This document shows positions 1 to 9,642 of a stretch of 12,369 nucleotides of DNA, piece after piece. Origin of the DNA: Burkholderiales bacterium. GTDB lineage: Bacteria > Pseudomonadota > Gammaproteobacteria > Burkholderiales > Burkholderiaceae_C. Both the position numbers and the translations under genes were made by a program. The stretch is from contig SXXD01000202.1 in assembly GCA_005789685.1 (NCBI GenBank), forward strand, positions 1 through 12,369, in the 5' to 3' direction. The notes beneath the pieces were generated by a model. It was not told the DNA's origin, ran no database searches, and worked only from the letters and a program-made list of their open reading frames with translations. The number at the start of each line of letters is the position of its first letter. The first letter of the stretch is position 1.

Positions 1-315
1 ATCGTGGATGACGTGATGAGCGCAGGCACTGCCGCTCGCGAGTCCATTGAGCTGATCAAAAAAGCCGGCGCCACTGCGCACGCCATTGCCATTGCACTTG
101 ACCGCCAAGAAATGGCCACCGAAGTTCAACCAGATGGCTCGATCAAAGATGTGCCGCACAGCGCGGTGCAATATGTGCGCAACACGTTGGGCATGGGCGT
201 GTGCTGCATAGCAGAGCTGTCTGATTTGCTGGCCTACCTGTCTAAACAAACTGGCAATCAGATGGGCCAACACCTGCCCAAGGTACAGGCCTATCGCGAT
301 CGCTACGGCGTCTGA
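1..315 (+). CDS. pyrE: Orotate phosphoribosyltransferase, C-terminal part (5' end outside window)
   Basis: This is the last 104 residues of PyrE, which joins orotate to PRPP to give orotidine 5'-monophosphate in the cytosolic pyrimidine pathway. The window opens inside the PRPP-binding signature: residues 1-11 read IVDDVMSAGTA, the acidic pair plus glycine loop of type I phosphoribosyltransferases. The following GATAHAIAIALDRQE stretch and the end (DLLAYL, then KVQAYRDRYGV) match the PyrE C-terminus as I know it from the enterobacterial enzyme. The reading frame is open from base 1 and ends in TGA at 313-315. Start, promoter and N-terminal domain lie upstream. It converges on gatB, and a hairpin between them probably separates the two transcripts. 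Identity is secure; only the missing N-terminus limits the description. Confidence 0.95.
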   Translation: MVDDVMSAGTAARESIELIKKAGATAHAIAIALDRQEMATEVQPDGSIKDVPHSAVQYVRNTLGMGVCCIAELSDLLAYLSKQTGNQMGQHLPKVQAYRDRYGV

Positions 316-325
316 TGGAATGGGC

Positions 326-356
326 GTGAAGCGTAAATTTGAATTTTACGCTTCAC
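326..356. terminator. 12-bp perfect hairpin between convergent pyrE and gatB
   Basis: GTGAAGCGTAAA (326-337) and TTTACGCTTCAC (345-356) are exact reverse complements around a 7-nt loop. The hairpin sits in the 60-bp gap between the pyrE stop and the gatB stop. There the expected element is a bidirectional terminator serving both transcripts. Neither strand has a clean run of T directly after the stem (ATTTG on plus, GCCCATT on minus), so it may instead be an mRNA 3'-end stabiliser or a Rho-assisted stop. The structure is seen directly; its role is inferred from position. Confidence 0.6.
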
Positions 357-375
357 ATTTGAAGCGCAAATGCAA

Positions 376-1829
<1,454 letters not shown>

Positions 1830-1833
<4 letters not shown>

Positions 1834-3305
1834 TTTGCGCCTCCTGGTTGATGGAGGTGAAAGTCGGTGGCTTGCTGCAAGCGATGTGCGGCATTGAGCA
1901 ACTGAGCTTCTTTGAAGTAATTGCCAATGAGCTGCAAACCAACAGGCATGCCGTTTTCGCCAAAACCAGCTGGCACACTCATGCCTGGCAAGCCTGCTAA
2001 TGAAGCAGGCAAGGTGAAAATATCGGCCAAATAATTGGCGACAGGGTCATCTGTTTTTTCGCCCAATTTCCAAGCCACGGTGGGCGCCACAGGTCCGGCA
2101 ATCACATCGCAAACTTGGAAGGCTTGCTGAAAATCATCAGAGATCATGCGGCGAATTTTTTGCGCTTGTAAATAGTAAGCATCGTAATAACCGTGCGACA
2201 ACACATAGGCGCCCGTCATGATGCGGCGCTTGACTTCTTCGCCAAAACCTTCAGCGCGCGAGCGCTTGTACATTGACACCAAGTCCGTGTAGTCTTTGGT
2301 GCGATGGCCAAACTTGACGCCATCAAAGCGGCTTAAATTGCTAGACGCTTCTGCTGGTGCAATGATGTAGTAAACAGGAATAGAAAGTTCTGTGCGCGGC
2401 AAGCTGATGGACACCAAGGTGGCACCGAGTTTTTCATATTCTTTCAAGGCGGCATCGACCGCAGTGCGCACACCCGTTGCAAGCCCTTCACCAAAAAATT
2501 CTTTGGGAATGCCAATGCGCAAACCATCGAGTGACGCGTTCAAATCGCGTGCAAAGTTTTCTGCAGGCACATCGAGAGACGTTGAGTCGCGGTCGAGATC
2601 GGGTCCGCACATGGCCGACAACATGAGCGCGCAATCTTCTGCGGTGCGCGCCATGGGGCCAGCTTGGTCCAGACTGGAAGCGAAGGCAATCATGCCGTAA
2701 CGTGAAGCGCGGCCATAGGTGGGTTTGATGCCCGTGATGCCGCAAAAGCTGGCGGGCTGTCGAATGGAGCCGCCCGTGTCAGTTCCCGTTGCAGCAGGTA
2801 CCAAGCGCGCCGCAACCGCTGCAGAGCTACCGCCCGAAGAACCGCCAGGCACACGCGATGTGTCCCAAGGGTTTGTGACGGGTTTGTAGGCCGAGTTTTC
2901 GTTGGACGAGCCCATGGCGAATTCATCGCAATTGAGCTTGCCCACATTGACCATGCCAGCGCCGCCAGCCTGTACGCCCAATTTGCGCACCACGGTGGCG
3001 TCAAAGGGTGAGCGATAGCCCTCTAGTATCTTGGAGCCGGCTGTGGTGGGAAAGTCGGTGGTTACAAAAATATCTTTGTGCGCCATGGGCACACCAGCCA
3101 AGGGGCCTGCTGTGCCTGTGGCCAACTGCGCATCGGCTTCATTGGCTTGCGCCAGCGTAGCTTCTGGGTTGAAGCTTAAAAAAGCGCCAGATGTGTCGGC
3201 CTGGCAGCGTGCCAAAAAGTGCTGGGCGACCTCCTTGGCGCTGATTTTTTTAGCGCGAAGGTCGTCTGACAACGCGGCAACGGTCTTGTCGTGTAAAGCT
3301 GTCAT
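1830..3305 (-). CDS. gatA: Asp/Glu-tRNA(Asn/Gln) amidotransferase subunit A (amidase)
   Basis: GatA hydrolyses glutamine and channels ammonia to GatB. It belongs to the amidase-signature family with a Ser-cisSer-Lys triad. Numbering from the ATG at 3305 (491 residues), Lys77 lies in AHKDIF, the cis-Ser is Ser156 in PGGSSGGS, and the nucleophile is Ser180 in TGTDTGGS. Spacing of the two serines (24 residues) fits the family. Motif [11 protein letters not shown] follows, and the C-terminus carries [10 protein letters not shown] and GLQLIG, typical of GatA. An upstream in-frame TTG at 3323 would add six residues but would overlap the gatC end. The ATG is preferred because AAGGGG (3312-3317) sits six bases before it and MTALHDKTV resembles normal GatA N-termini. 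The gap to gatC is 10 bp, and the 3' end overlaps gatB by 4 bp. Confidence 0.97.
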
Positions 3306-3315
3306 GTAGGGCCCC

Positions 3316-3615
3316 TTACTCAATCACTTTGGGGACCAAAAACAGGCCACGCTCGACAGCAGGGGCACTTCGTTGGTTGGCTTCCCGTTGGTTGGGCTCG
3401 CTGGCAATGTCGTCGCGCAAACGCAGCGCCACTTCCTGAATGGTGGCAATGGGGTGCGGCAAGGGCTCGACACCCGTAGTGTCCACAGCGCGCATGGCTT
3501 CCACAATGCTGAAAAAGCCGTTGATTTGGTCCAACATGCGTTGGCCCTCCTCGGGCTGAAGCTCTAACCGCGCCAAATTGGCAATCCGGTCAATTTCTTG
3601 GGCGGTCAATGACAT
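3316..3615 (-). CDS. gatC: Asp/Glu-tRNA(Asn/Gln) amidotransferase subunit C
   Basis: GatC (99 residues) is the small belt-like subunit that wraps around GatA and GatB and stabilises the complex. The N-terminus [19 protein letters not shown] is the hallmark of the family. It is followed by the helix containing [29 protein letters not shown] (broken here by natural variation) and an extended tail of the LRDD type. It is first in the operon, ten bases upstream of gatA, in the common order gatC-gatA-gatB. The start ATG (3613-3615) has only a weak purine-rich ribosome site (AAAGAA, at a distance), so translation may rely on an A/U-rich leader. Stop is TAA. Confidence 0.95.
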   Translation of the reverse strand: MSLTAQEIDRIANLARLELQPEEGQRMLDQINGFFSIVEAMRAVDTTGVEPLPHPIATIQEVALRLRDDIASEPNQREANQRSAPAVERGLFLVPKVIE

Positions 3616-4873
<1,258 letters not shown>

Positions 4874-4881
4874 CGCAATTC

Positions 4882-5763
4882 ATGGCGCTAGATTTTCTTG
4901 ACCGCTCAACCCCACCTTTTTTCAGGGTGGGCTTAGCGCCCCTGACCAAACTCATTTTTTTCAGCGCTCTCTCTTTGCTGCTGATGTTTGGTGACAAACA
5001 GCTGCAGTTCACCAAACCCCTGCGTGCAGGGCTTTCAACCCTGATTCTGCCTGTTCAATGGTTGGTGCTACAACCAGGCGAAGTATTGTCAGTCATCGGC
5101 ACTTATTTTCAGAGCTTGAATCAAGCCCAAAAAAATCTGAAGGCTGCAGAACTCAAGATCCTTCAACAGTCTTTGCGATCGCAACAAGTTGAGCAGTTGC
5201 AAATTGAAAATCAAAATCTTCGCTTGCTCATGGACCTTCAGGCCAGCATCGCCGTTTCATTTCAGACGGCCGAAGTTTTATTTGATGTTCCAGACCCCTA
5301 CAACCAACGCATTGTGATCGACCGAGGCCAACTCAAAAACGTGGCACTGGGTTCTCCCGTCATTGACGCGGGCGGTGTTGTTGGACAAGTCACGCGAGTT
5401 TATCCATTGACGTCCGAAGTCACCCTTCTGACCGACAGAGACCAAAGCATTCCAGTACTCAACAGCCGCACTGGCGCCCGCAACATCACCAGTGGCGACG
5501 TCATGGCAGGTCAGCCCATGATCGAACTTAAATTTGTGCCTGCCAGTGCCGATGTGAAAGTAGGCGACTTCCTCACCACCAGTGGCATTGATGGCGTCTA
5601 TCCTGCAGGACTTCAAGTGGCGCGCATCAGTCACATTGAGCGGCGCGTTGATATTTCTTTTGCCAGAATTCATGCAATTCCCTTGGCAGAACTCAAAGGT
5701 CGCCATGTCTTGGTTTTGCAGCCCTCTGCGGCTTCAGCACTCAACAAAGGCAAAACGCCATGA
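4882..5763 (+). CDS. mreC: Rod-shape determining protein MreC
   Basis: MreC (293 residues) is a bitopic inner-membrane protein whose periplasmic part links MreB/MreD to PBP2 and activates it. The sequence shows a short cytoplasmic N-terminus, one transmembrane helix at about residues 21-37 (LTKLIFFSALSLLLMF), a periplasmic coiled coil at about 75-118 rich in Gln, Glu and Leu, then the beta-domain. That domain contains RIVIDRGQLKNVALGSPVI and VGDFLTTSGIDGVYPAGL, the best conserved MreC segments. Length is normal for betaproteobacteria. The start lies 14 bp after the mreB stop; no Shine-Dalgarno is visible, so coupling to mreB is likely. The TGA stop overlaps the mreD ATG by four bases. Confidence 0.96.
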   Translation: MALDFLDRSTPPFFRVGLAPLTKLIFFSALSLLLMFGDKQLQFTKPLRAGLSTLILPVQWLVLQPGEVLSVIGTYFQSLNQAQKNLKAAELKILQQSLRSQQVEQLQIENQNLRLLMDLQASIAVSFQTAEVLFDVPDPYNQRIVIDRGQLKNVALGSPVIDAGGVVGQVTRVYPLTSEVTLLTDRDQSIPVLNSRTGARNITSGDVMAGQPMIELKFVPASADVKVGDFLTTSGIDGVYPAGLQVARISHIERRVDISFARIHAIPLAELKGRHVLVLQPSAASALNKGKTP

Positions 5764-6281
5764 TCATGAGTCGCCGCGAGGCCTTGTTGTTACCCGTTAG
5801 CCCTTGGTTTATCGCCCTCAGCCTTTTATTGTCCTTGCTTTTCAGCATGCTGCTTGGCTTGTCTCAAGCCCTTTGGATTCCTGATATTTTGGCTGTCTGC
5901 ATTTTCTTTTGGGGCATCCACCAGCCACGACGAGTCGGCATGGCCACTGCATTCATGCTCGGTTTGTGGATGGATGTTCAGCACTCATCCCTGTTCGGCC
6001 AGCATGCTATGTCATATGTTGTGCTCAGTTACTTTGCGCTCAGCATGCACCGCCGCCTGCTTTGGTTTCCCATCAAAGAGCAGATGCTTCAAATCTTGCC
6101 ATTCTTCATTTTGGTAGAGGCCATTAGCCTGCTCATTCGTTTAAGCACGGGAGATGATTTTCCAGGTTGGACCATGTTGCTGTCCCCCTTCATCGAAACT
6201 TTGTTGTGGCCTGTGGCCAATTTAATTTTGCTTGCGCCGCAACGAAGAGCACACGACCCCGACGCCAATCGGCCGATCTAA
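5760..6281 (+). CDS. mreD: Rod-shape determining protein MreD
   Basis: MreD (173 residues) is a polytopic inner-membrane partner of MreC in the elongasome. The protein is strongly hydrophobic with about five to six membrane segments (roughly residues 15-35, 38-53, 59-73, 80-98, 106-126 and 140-160). It contains the typical RVGMATAFMLGLWMDV stretch in which an Asp follows a small helix, and it has a charged C-terminus. Identity rests on this profile plus position between mreC and mrdA. The ATG at 5760 overlaps the mreC stop (ATGA). AAGG at 5747-5750 is nine bases upstream, which favours this start over the ATG two codons later at 5766. Only three bases separate it from mrdA. Confidence 0.92.
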   Translation: MIMSRREALLLPVSPWFIALSLLLSLLFSMLLGLSQALWIPDILAVCIFFWGIHQPRRVGMATAFMLGLWMDVQHSSLFGQHAMSYVVLSYFALSMHRRLLWFPIKEQMLQILPFFILVEAISLLIRLSTGDDFPGWTMLLSPFIETLLWPVANLILLAPQRRAHDPDANRPI

Positions 6282-6284
6282 AGC

Positions 6285-8279
6285 ATGGCCTTTCACCTGC
6301 CCTCGTTGAGCGAGTTGCGCAACACCGAGTTTGAAATATTCAAATTTCAAACCCGTGTGGTGATTTTGCAAGGCGTGGTCTTGATGTGCTTTGCACTCTT
6401 GGGTATTCGTTTGTTTTACCTTCAAGTCATTCGGCATGAAGATTTGCTAGAGCAAGCTGAAAATAACCGAACTGCTGTGATTCCTACAGTGCCCAACCGA
6501 GGCACCATCCTCGATCGCAATGGTGTGGTGTTGGCCAATAACTATTCAGCTTACACCCTAGAAATTACGCCTGCGCGCGTCAAAGACTTGGACGCCACCA
6601 TCGACAGCTTGTCGAAAATCATGGAAATTTCGTTTCGCGACAAAAGGCGTTTCAAGCGTATGAACGAAGAGTCTAAAAATTTTGACTCACTGCCTATTCG
6701 TTCGCGACTGACAGAAGAAGAAGTGGCCATATTTACGGCGCACAAATTTAAATTTCCAGGCGTTGAAATCAAAGCCCGGTTGTTTCGAAATTACCCCTTT
6801 GGCCATTTAGCCAGCCATGTGGTGGGCTACATTGGGCGCATCAATCAAAAAGAAAAGGAAGAGATTGAAGAGAGTGAAGACGAGGCCAATTACCGCGGCA
6901 CACAATACATTGGCAAGCTTGGCGTCGAGCAACGCTATGAGCGTGAGCTTCACGGCATTACAGGCGTTCAGGAAGTCGAAAAATCTGCTGCCGGTCGTGC
7001 CGTTAGACGACTGGCCAGTCGTCCTGCTACGCCGGGTCAAAACGTCGTGTTGTCAATCGACATCAAACTACAAAACATGATTGAAGATCTTTACGGCGAG
7101 CGGCGAGGTGCGTTGGTTGCACTCGACCCCCGCACAGGCGAAATCTTGGCCTTCGTCAGCAAGCCCACGTTTGATCCCAATTTATTTGTCGATGGCATCG
7201 ACAGCGAAAGCTGGAAACTCTTAAGTGAGTCCATTGACAAGCCATTGTTAAATCGCGCCATGCGAGGCACCTACCCACCTGGCTCAACCTACAAACCTTT
7301 CATGGCCATGGCAGCACTTGAAACTGGCAAACGCAGCGCCAGCGAAATTGTCAATGACGCAGGCTCTTGGACTTATGGTGGGCACACTTTTAGAAGCCAC
7401 GGCGATGCAGGCTTAGGGCCTGTCGACATGGTCAAGTCCATCGTGCTTTCCAGCAATGTTTACTACTACTCGCTGGCCAACACCATGGGCGTCGACACCA
7501 TTCATGACTTTATGAAACCACTTGGATTTGGCCAACTCACAGGTGTCGATTTACCCGGTGAGCTGCGCGGCACCTTGCCCAGTACAGATTGGAAAAAGAA
7601 AACTTATAAAAAGCCAGAGCAACAACGTTGGTATGGCGGTGAAACTATTTCACTGGGCATTGGACAAGGCTACAACGCGTTCACAATGCTACAACTGGCT
7701 AGCGCCACCAGCACATTGGCCAATGGTGGCATTTATCGCAAACCTCGTTTGGTCATGGCCACGCAAGATCCCATTCAACGCGTAGACCGAGTTGTGGCCG
7801 GTGAAGAGCCAATCAATTTAGGCTTCAAGACAGAGAACGTGGCAGTGGTTCATCAAGGAATGATCGGTGTGGCCAAAGTGGGCACCGCTGCTCGTGTGTT
7901 TGCTGGCACACCTTATCAAAGCGCCGGTAAAACTGGCACAGCGCAAGCCGTAACCATTGGGCAAAAAGAAAAATACAACGCCAGCAAGTTGGACGAACAT
8001 CAACGCGATCATGCTTTGTACATCGCGTTTGCGCCCGCAGAAAACCCCCAAATTGCGCTGGCCATCGTGGTCGAAAACGCAGGCTTTGGTGCCGCTCAAG
8101 CCGCGCCCATTGCCAGGCGCATTTTTGATTATTGGTTAGTGGGTGACTACCCCAGCGTACTGGACATTGAAGCTTCTCAAAAAGGTTTGGCTTCAACGCC
8201 CGTCGGTGTCAAAAGACGCAAGGAAGACATACAACTTGCGCCAAGTGAAGGCGTGGTGGGTGGCATTAAAAATCGTTGA
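6285..8279 (+). CDS. mrdA: Penicillin-binding protein 2 (elongation-specific transpeptidase)
   Basis: MrdA/PBP2 (664 residues) cross-links peptidoglycan during side-wall elongation, under control of MreC and together with the RodA glycosyltransferase. The sequence shows a cytoplasmic N-terminus, a membrane anchor at about 27-48, the PBP dimerisation (pedestal) domain with PNRGTILDRNG (70-80), and the transpeptidase domain. Its three catalytic motifs are SxxK with Ser334 (GSTYKPF), SxN at 389-391 (SSN), and KTG at 549-551 (GKTGTAQ). This spacing agrees with PBP2 of other proteobacteria. The C-terminus is a short basic tail. The start follows the mreD stop by three bases and has no strong ribosome site, consistent with coupling. 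The expected partner gene rodA does not follow: a convergent tRNA gene begins 5 bp after the stop. Confidence 0.97.
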   Translation: MAFHLPSLSELRNTEFEIFKFQTRVVILQGVVLMCFALLGIRLFYLQVIRHEDLLEQAENNRTAVIPTVPNRGTILDRNGVVLANNYSAYTLEITPARVKDLDATIDSLSKIMEISFRDKRRFKRMNEESKNFDSLPIRSRLTEEEVAIFTAHKFKFPGVEIKARLFRNYPFGHLASHVVGYIGRINQKEKEEIEESEDEANYRGTQYIGKLGVEQRYERELHGITGVQEVEKSAAGRAVRRLASRPATPGQNVVLSIDIKLQNMIEDLYGERRGALVALDPRTGEILAFVSKPTFDPNLFVDGIDSESWKLLSESIDKPLLNRAMRGTYPPGSTYKPFMAMAALETGKRSASEIVNDAGSWTYGGHTFRSHGDAGLGPVDMVKSIVLSSNVYYYSLANTMGVDTIHDFMKPLGFGQLTGVDLPGELRGTLPSTDWKKKTYKKPEQQRWYGGETISLGIGQGYNAFTMLQLASATSTLANGGIYRKPRLVMATQDPIQRVDRVVAGEEPINLGFKTENVAVVHQGMIGVAKVGTAARVFAGTPYQSAGKTGTAQAVTIGQKEKYNASKLDEHQRDHALYIAFAPAENPQIALAIVVENAGFGAAQAAPIARRIFDYWLVGDYPSVLDIEASQKGLASTPVGVKRRKEDIQLAPSEGVVGGIKNR

Positions 8280-8284
8280 ACATG

Positions 8285-8360
8285 TGGTGCGGCTGGCGGG
8301 GATCGAACCCACGACCCTTGGCTTCGGAGGCCAATACTCTATCCACTGAGCTACAGCCGC
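8285..8360 (-). tRNA. tRNA-Arg(CCG)
   Basis: The minus strand folds into a complete cloverleaf. The acceptor stem GCGGCTG/CAGCCGC is a perfect 7 bp. The D arm is GCTC/GAGT, and the anticodon stem TTGGC/GCCAA carries loop CTCCGAA. The variable loop has 5 nt, and the T arm GTGGG/CCCGC has loop TTCGATC. The discriminator A and an encoded CCA end at 8285. The anticodon CCG (plus-strand 8325-8327) reads CGG, hence arginine. The body without CCA is 73 nt, the standard class I size. It converges on mrdA with a 5-bp gap. On its own strand a T5 run (plus-strand AAAAA at 8268-8272) lies just downstream, inside the mrdA 3' end, and may help stop transcription. Confidence 0.97.
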
Positions 8361-8389
8361 GCCTGATTCATTGCTGAGAGTGGTTGCCG

Positions 8390-8395
8390 ATTATG
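8390..8395 (-). promoter_or_regulatory. Probable extended -10 of the tRNA-Arg promoter
   Basis: Read on the minus strand, TGC precedes CATAAT, a TGn-type extended -10 with five of six matches to TATAAT. It would start transcription around 8383, about 20 nt before the mature tRNA 5' end, a usual leader length. No good -35 box is seen at 16-18 bp, which an extended -10 can tolerate. An inverted repeat CCCCT/AGGGG (8403-8418) overlaps the expected spacer/-35 zone. Confidence 0.4.
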
Positions 8396-8449
8396 GCATG
8401 CGCCCCTTATTTCAGGGGTTTCAATGGCCAACCCAAATCTCTCGGAGGT

Positions 8450-8455
8450 TATAAT
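8450..8455 (+). promoter_or_regulatory. Consensus -10 box of the cytochrome c5 gene
   Basis: A perfect TATAAT lies 60 bp before the cytochrome ATG, giving a predicted 5' leader of about 50 nt. The -35 region is poor (TGGCCA at 19-bp spacing is the nearest), so activation or a relaxed promoter is possible. The gene's ribosome site GAGGA (8506-8510) is four bases from the start. Confidence 0.45.
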
Positions 8456-8514
8456 CAAAGGCTAATTCCGATCAACCGGACACCACAGTTCACTAGAGAT
8501 TCATTGAGGACGCT

Positions 8515-9030
8515 ATGAGCGACAACAGCCAAGATCAAGCCCACGAAGACCACACTGGCCCGGTCAAAACGCCGAAGCAAATGTTGATGTTGAGTTTTGC
8601 CTCTTTTGTCATTCCCGTTTTCATCATCATTGGCTTGGTGTACTACGTTACCTCGGCCAACAAAACGGCCCCTGGCGGTGACACCGAACGTTCTGTAGCA
8701 GAGCGCATTCAAAAAGTAGGCACCGTTGAAATTCGCGATGCCAACCGTCCCATGAAGGCTGGCCAAGAAGTTTACAAAGCGCAATGTGCTGCTTGCCACG
8801 ACGCTGGTCTCGCTGGTGCTCCTAAGTTTGCAGATACAGGTGCATGGGCACCTCGCATCAAAACGGGTTATGACGCCTTGCTTAATTCTGCCCTCAAAGG
8901 CAAAAACGCCATGGGCGCACAAGGTGGTGGCGATTACAGCGACCTTGAAATTGGCCGTGCTGTTGCTTATTTAACCAACTCTGCGGGCGGCAAGTTCAAA
9001 GAGCCAGAAGCGCCTGCTGAGAAAAAGTAA
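8515..9030 (+). CDS. Membrane-anchored monohaem cytochrome c5-family protein
   Basis: This 171-residue protein is a c-type cytochrome that should shuttle electrons in the periplasm while tethered to the inner membrane. It has a 23-residue hydrophilic N-terminus, an uncleaved membrane helix at about 24-46 and a charged linker, then one haem site CAACH (residues 91-95; His95 is the axial ligand). The segment AGAPKFADTGAWAPR after the haem site is characteristic of the cytochrome c5 family. Met133 in NAMGAQGG is the likely second axial ligand, and the domain closes with the helix LEIGRAVAYLTN. The tail is rich in Glu, Pro and Lys. It is monocistronic, with its own -10 box and a terminator 40 bp downstream. 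The partner oxidase or reductase is not encoded nearby, so its place in the respiratory chain is not known from this window. Confidence 0.9.
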   Translation: MSDNSQDQAHEDHTGPVKTPKQMLMLSFASFVIPVFIIIGLVYYVTSANKTAPGGDTERSVAERIQKVGTVEIRDANRPMKAGQEVYKAQCAACHDAGLAGAPKFADTGAWAPRIKTGYDALLNSALKGKNAMGAQGGGDYSDLEIGRAVAYLTNSAGGKFKEPEAPAEKK

Positions 9031-9069
9031 CTTACACAGCACACTCCCTAGAATGGGGGGCTGCTTTTC

Positions 9070-9100
9070 AAACCGCTCGATGCAAATCAGCGCGGTTTTT
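9070..9100 (+). terminator. Intrinsic terminator after the cytochrome gene
   Basis: AAACCGC (9070-9076) pairs with GCGGTTT (9092-9098) around a 15-nt loop, and the stem runs into a T-rich tail (six T from 9096). This is a plausible Rho-independent terminator for the plus-strand cytochrome transcript. An alternative fold uses CGCT/AGCG within the same element. It overlaps the end of the convergent 181-residue gene, whose TGA stop (9087-9089) falls in the loop, so it may act on both strands, though the minus side lacks a good T-run. Confidence 0.65.
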
Positions 9101-9632
9101 TATTGGCACCCGCGGGACTGAGGGTGTAGCCAAATTGATTGGGCATGTCGGCCGCCTTCATGGACTCTAGGGGCCACAAGCCAAGTTCCAAACCCTCTGC
9201 CGCTTTGGCCACATCCAAGGTGTGGAGTAAGCCAAAACCCATGGCCGTTTGAAAATACACCCGCCCTGCTTCATCGGTGTAACAAATTTCTGCTTGAGTT
9301 TCTGCGCCCGTTTGCGCTGTTAATTTGAAGTCCGAGGACAGTCGCCAAACAAAGGGGGTTGCAGCTAGCTCCACATAAACACGCTGCGGCCCATTTTGAA
9401 AAAACCAGGCACCCGTTAAATCTGGCGCGTAGTTGCGGTGAATGAATTCAATCAATTTTTCATGGTGCAGCAAGGATCCTTTGGCGCCAGGCGCACCGCT
9501 TTGAAAGCTGCCAAAAGCCTGCGCGGGGTCATCTCTGAGGTACCAATGTCCGCGTTCATCCAAGCCCAGCCAACCATAACAGTTGGGCACATTGGGCCAC
9601 TTGGCCATGGCTTGTTTGACAATATCGTCCAT
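9087..9632 (-). CDS. Conserved protein of unknown function, 181 residues
   Basis: I do not recognise a defined function. The protein is soluble-looking, with no signal peptide or membrane helix, and is rich in aromatic residues. Its N-terminal part, with PNVPNCYGWLGLD (about 14-26) and RGHWYLRDD, is followed by HHEKLIEFIHRNY (about 56-68) and the striking WFFQNGPQRVYVEL (about 76-89). The middle holds beta-type alternation (FVWRLSSDFKL, ICYTDEAGRVYFQT). I have an impression of similar proteins in Burkholderiales genomes, annotated as a DUF, but give no number because I cannot verify it. It starts 10 bp after the hydrolase stop and is last in a three-gene minus-strand cluster with the NTF2-like and hydrolase genes. 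The start ATG has no strong ribosome site, so translation is probably coupled. Normal codon character and intact frame support a real gene. Confidence 0.85.
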   Translation of the reverse strand: MDDIVKQAMAKWPNVPNCYGWLGLDERGHWYLRDDPAQAFGSFQSGAPGAKGSLLHHEKLIEFIHRNYAPDLTGAWFFQNGPQRVYVELAATPFVWRLSSDFKLTAQTGAETQAEICYTDEAGRVYFQTAMGFGLLHTLDVAKAAEGLELGLWPLESMKAADMPNQFGYTLSPAGANKKPR

Positions 9633-9642
9633 GGTTTTGATC

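Noticed and set aside
8285..8360. tRNA-Arg as an integration site for a mobile element
   Set aside because: No integrase, no repeat of the tRNA 3' end within the window, and both flanks are housekeeping genes.
8403..8418. CCCCT/AGGGG inverted repeat between tRNA-Arg and the cytochrome gene
   Set aside because: The 5-bp stem has no T-tract and lies at the promoters rather than at a gene end; too weak to call a terminator or an operator.
9037..9063. Imperfect hairpin CAGC…GCTG with CCC/GGG inside, just after the cytochrome stop
   Set aside because: Its stem is broken by an internal loop, and the clear terminator at 9070-9100 follows directly; it could assist but cannot be supported as a separate element.
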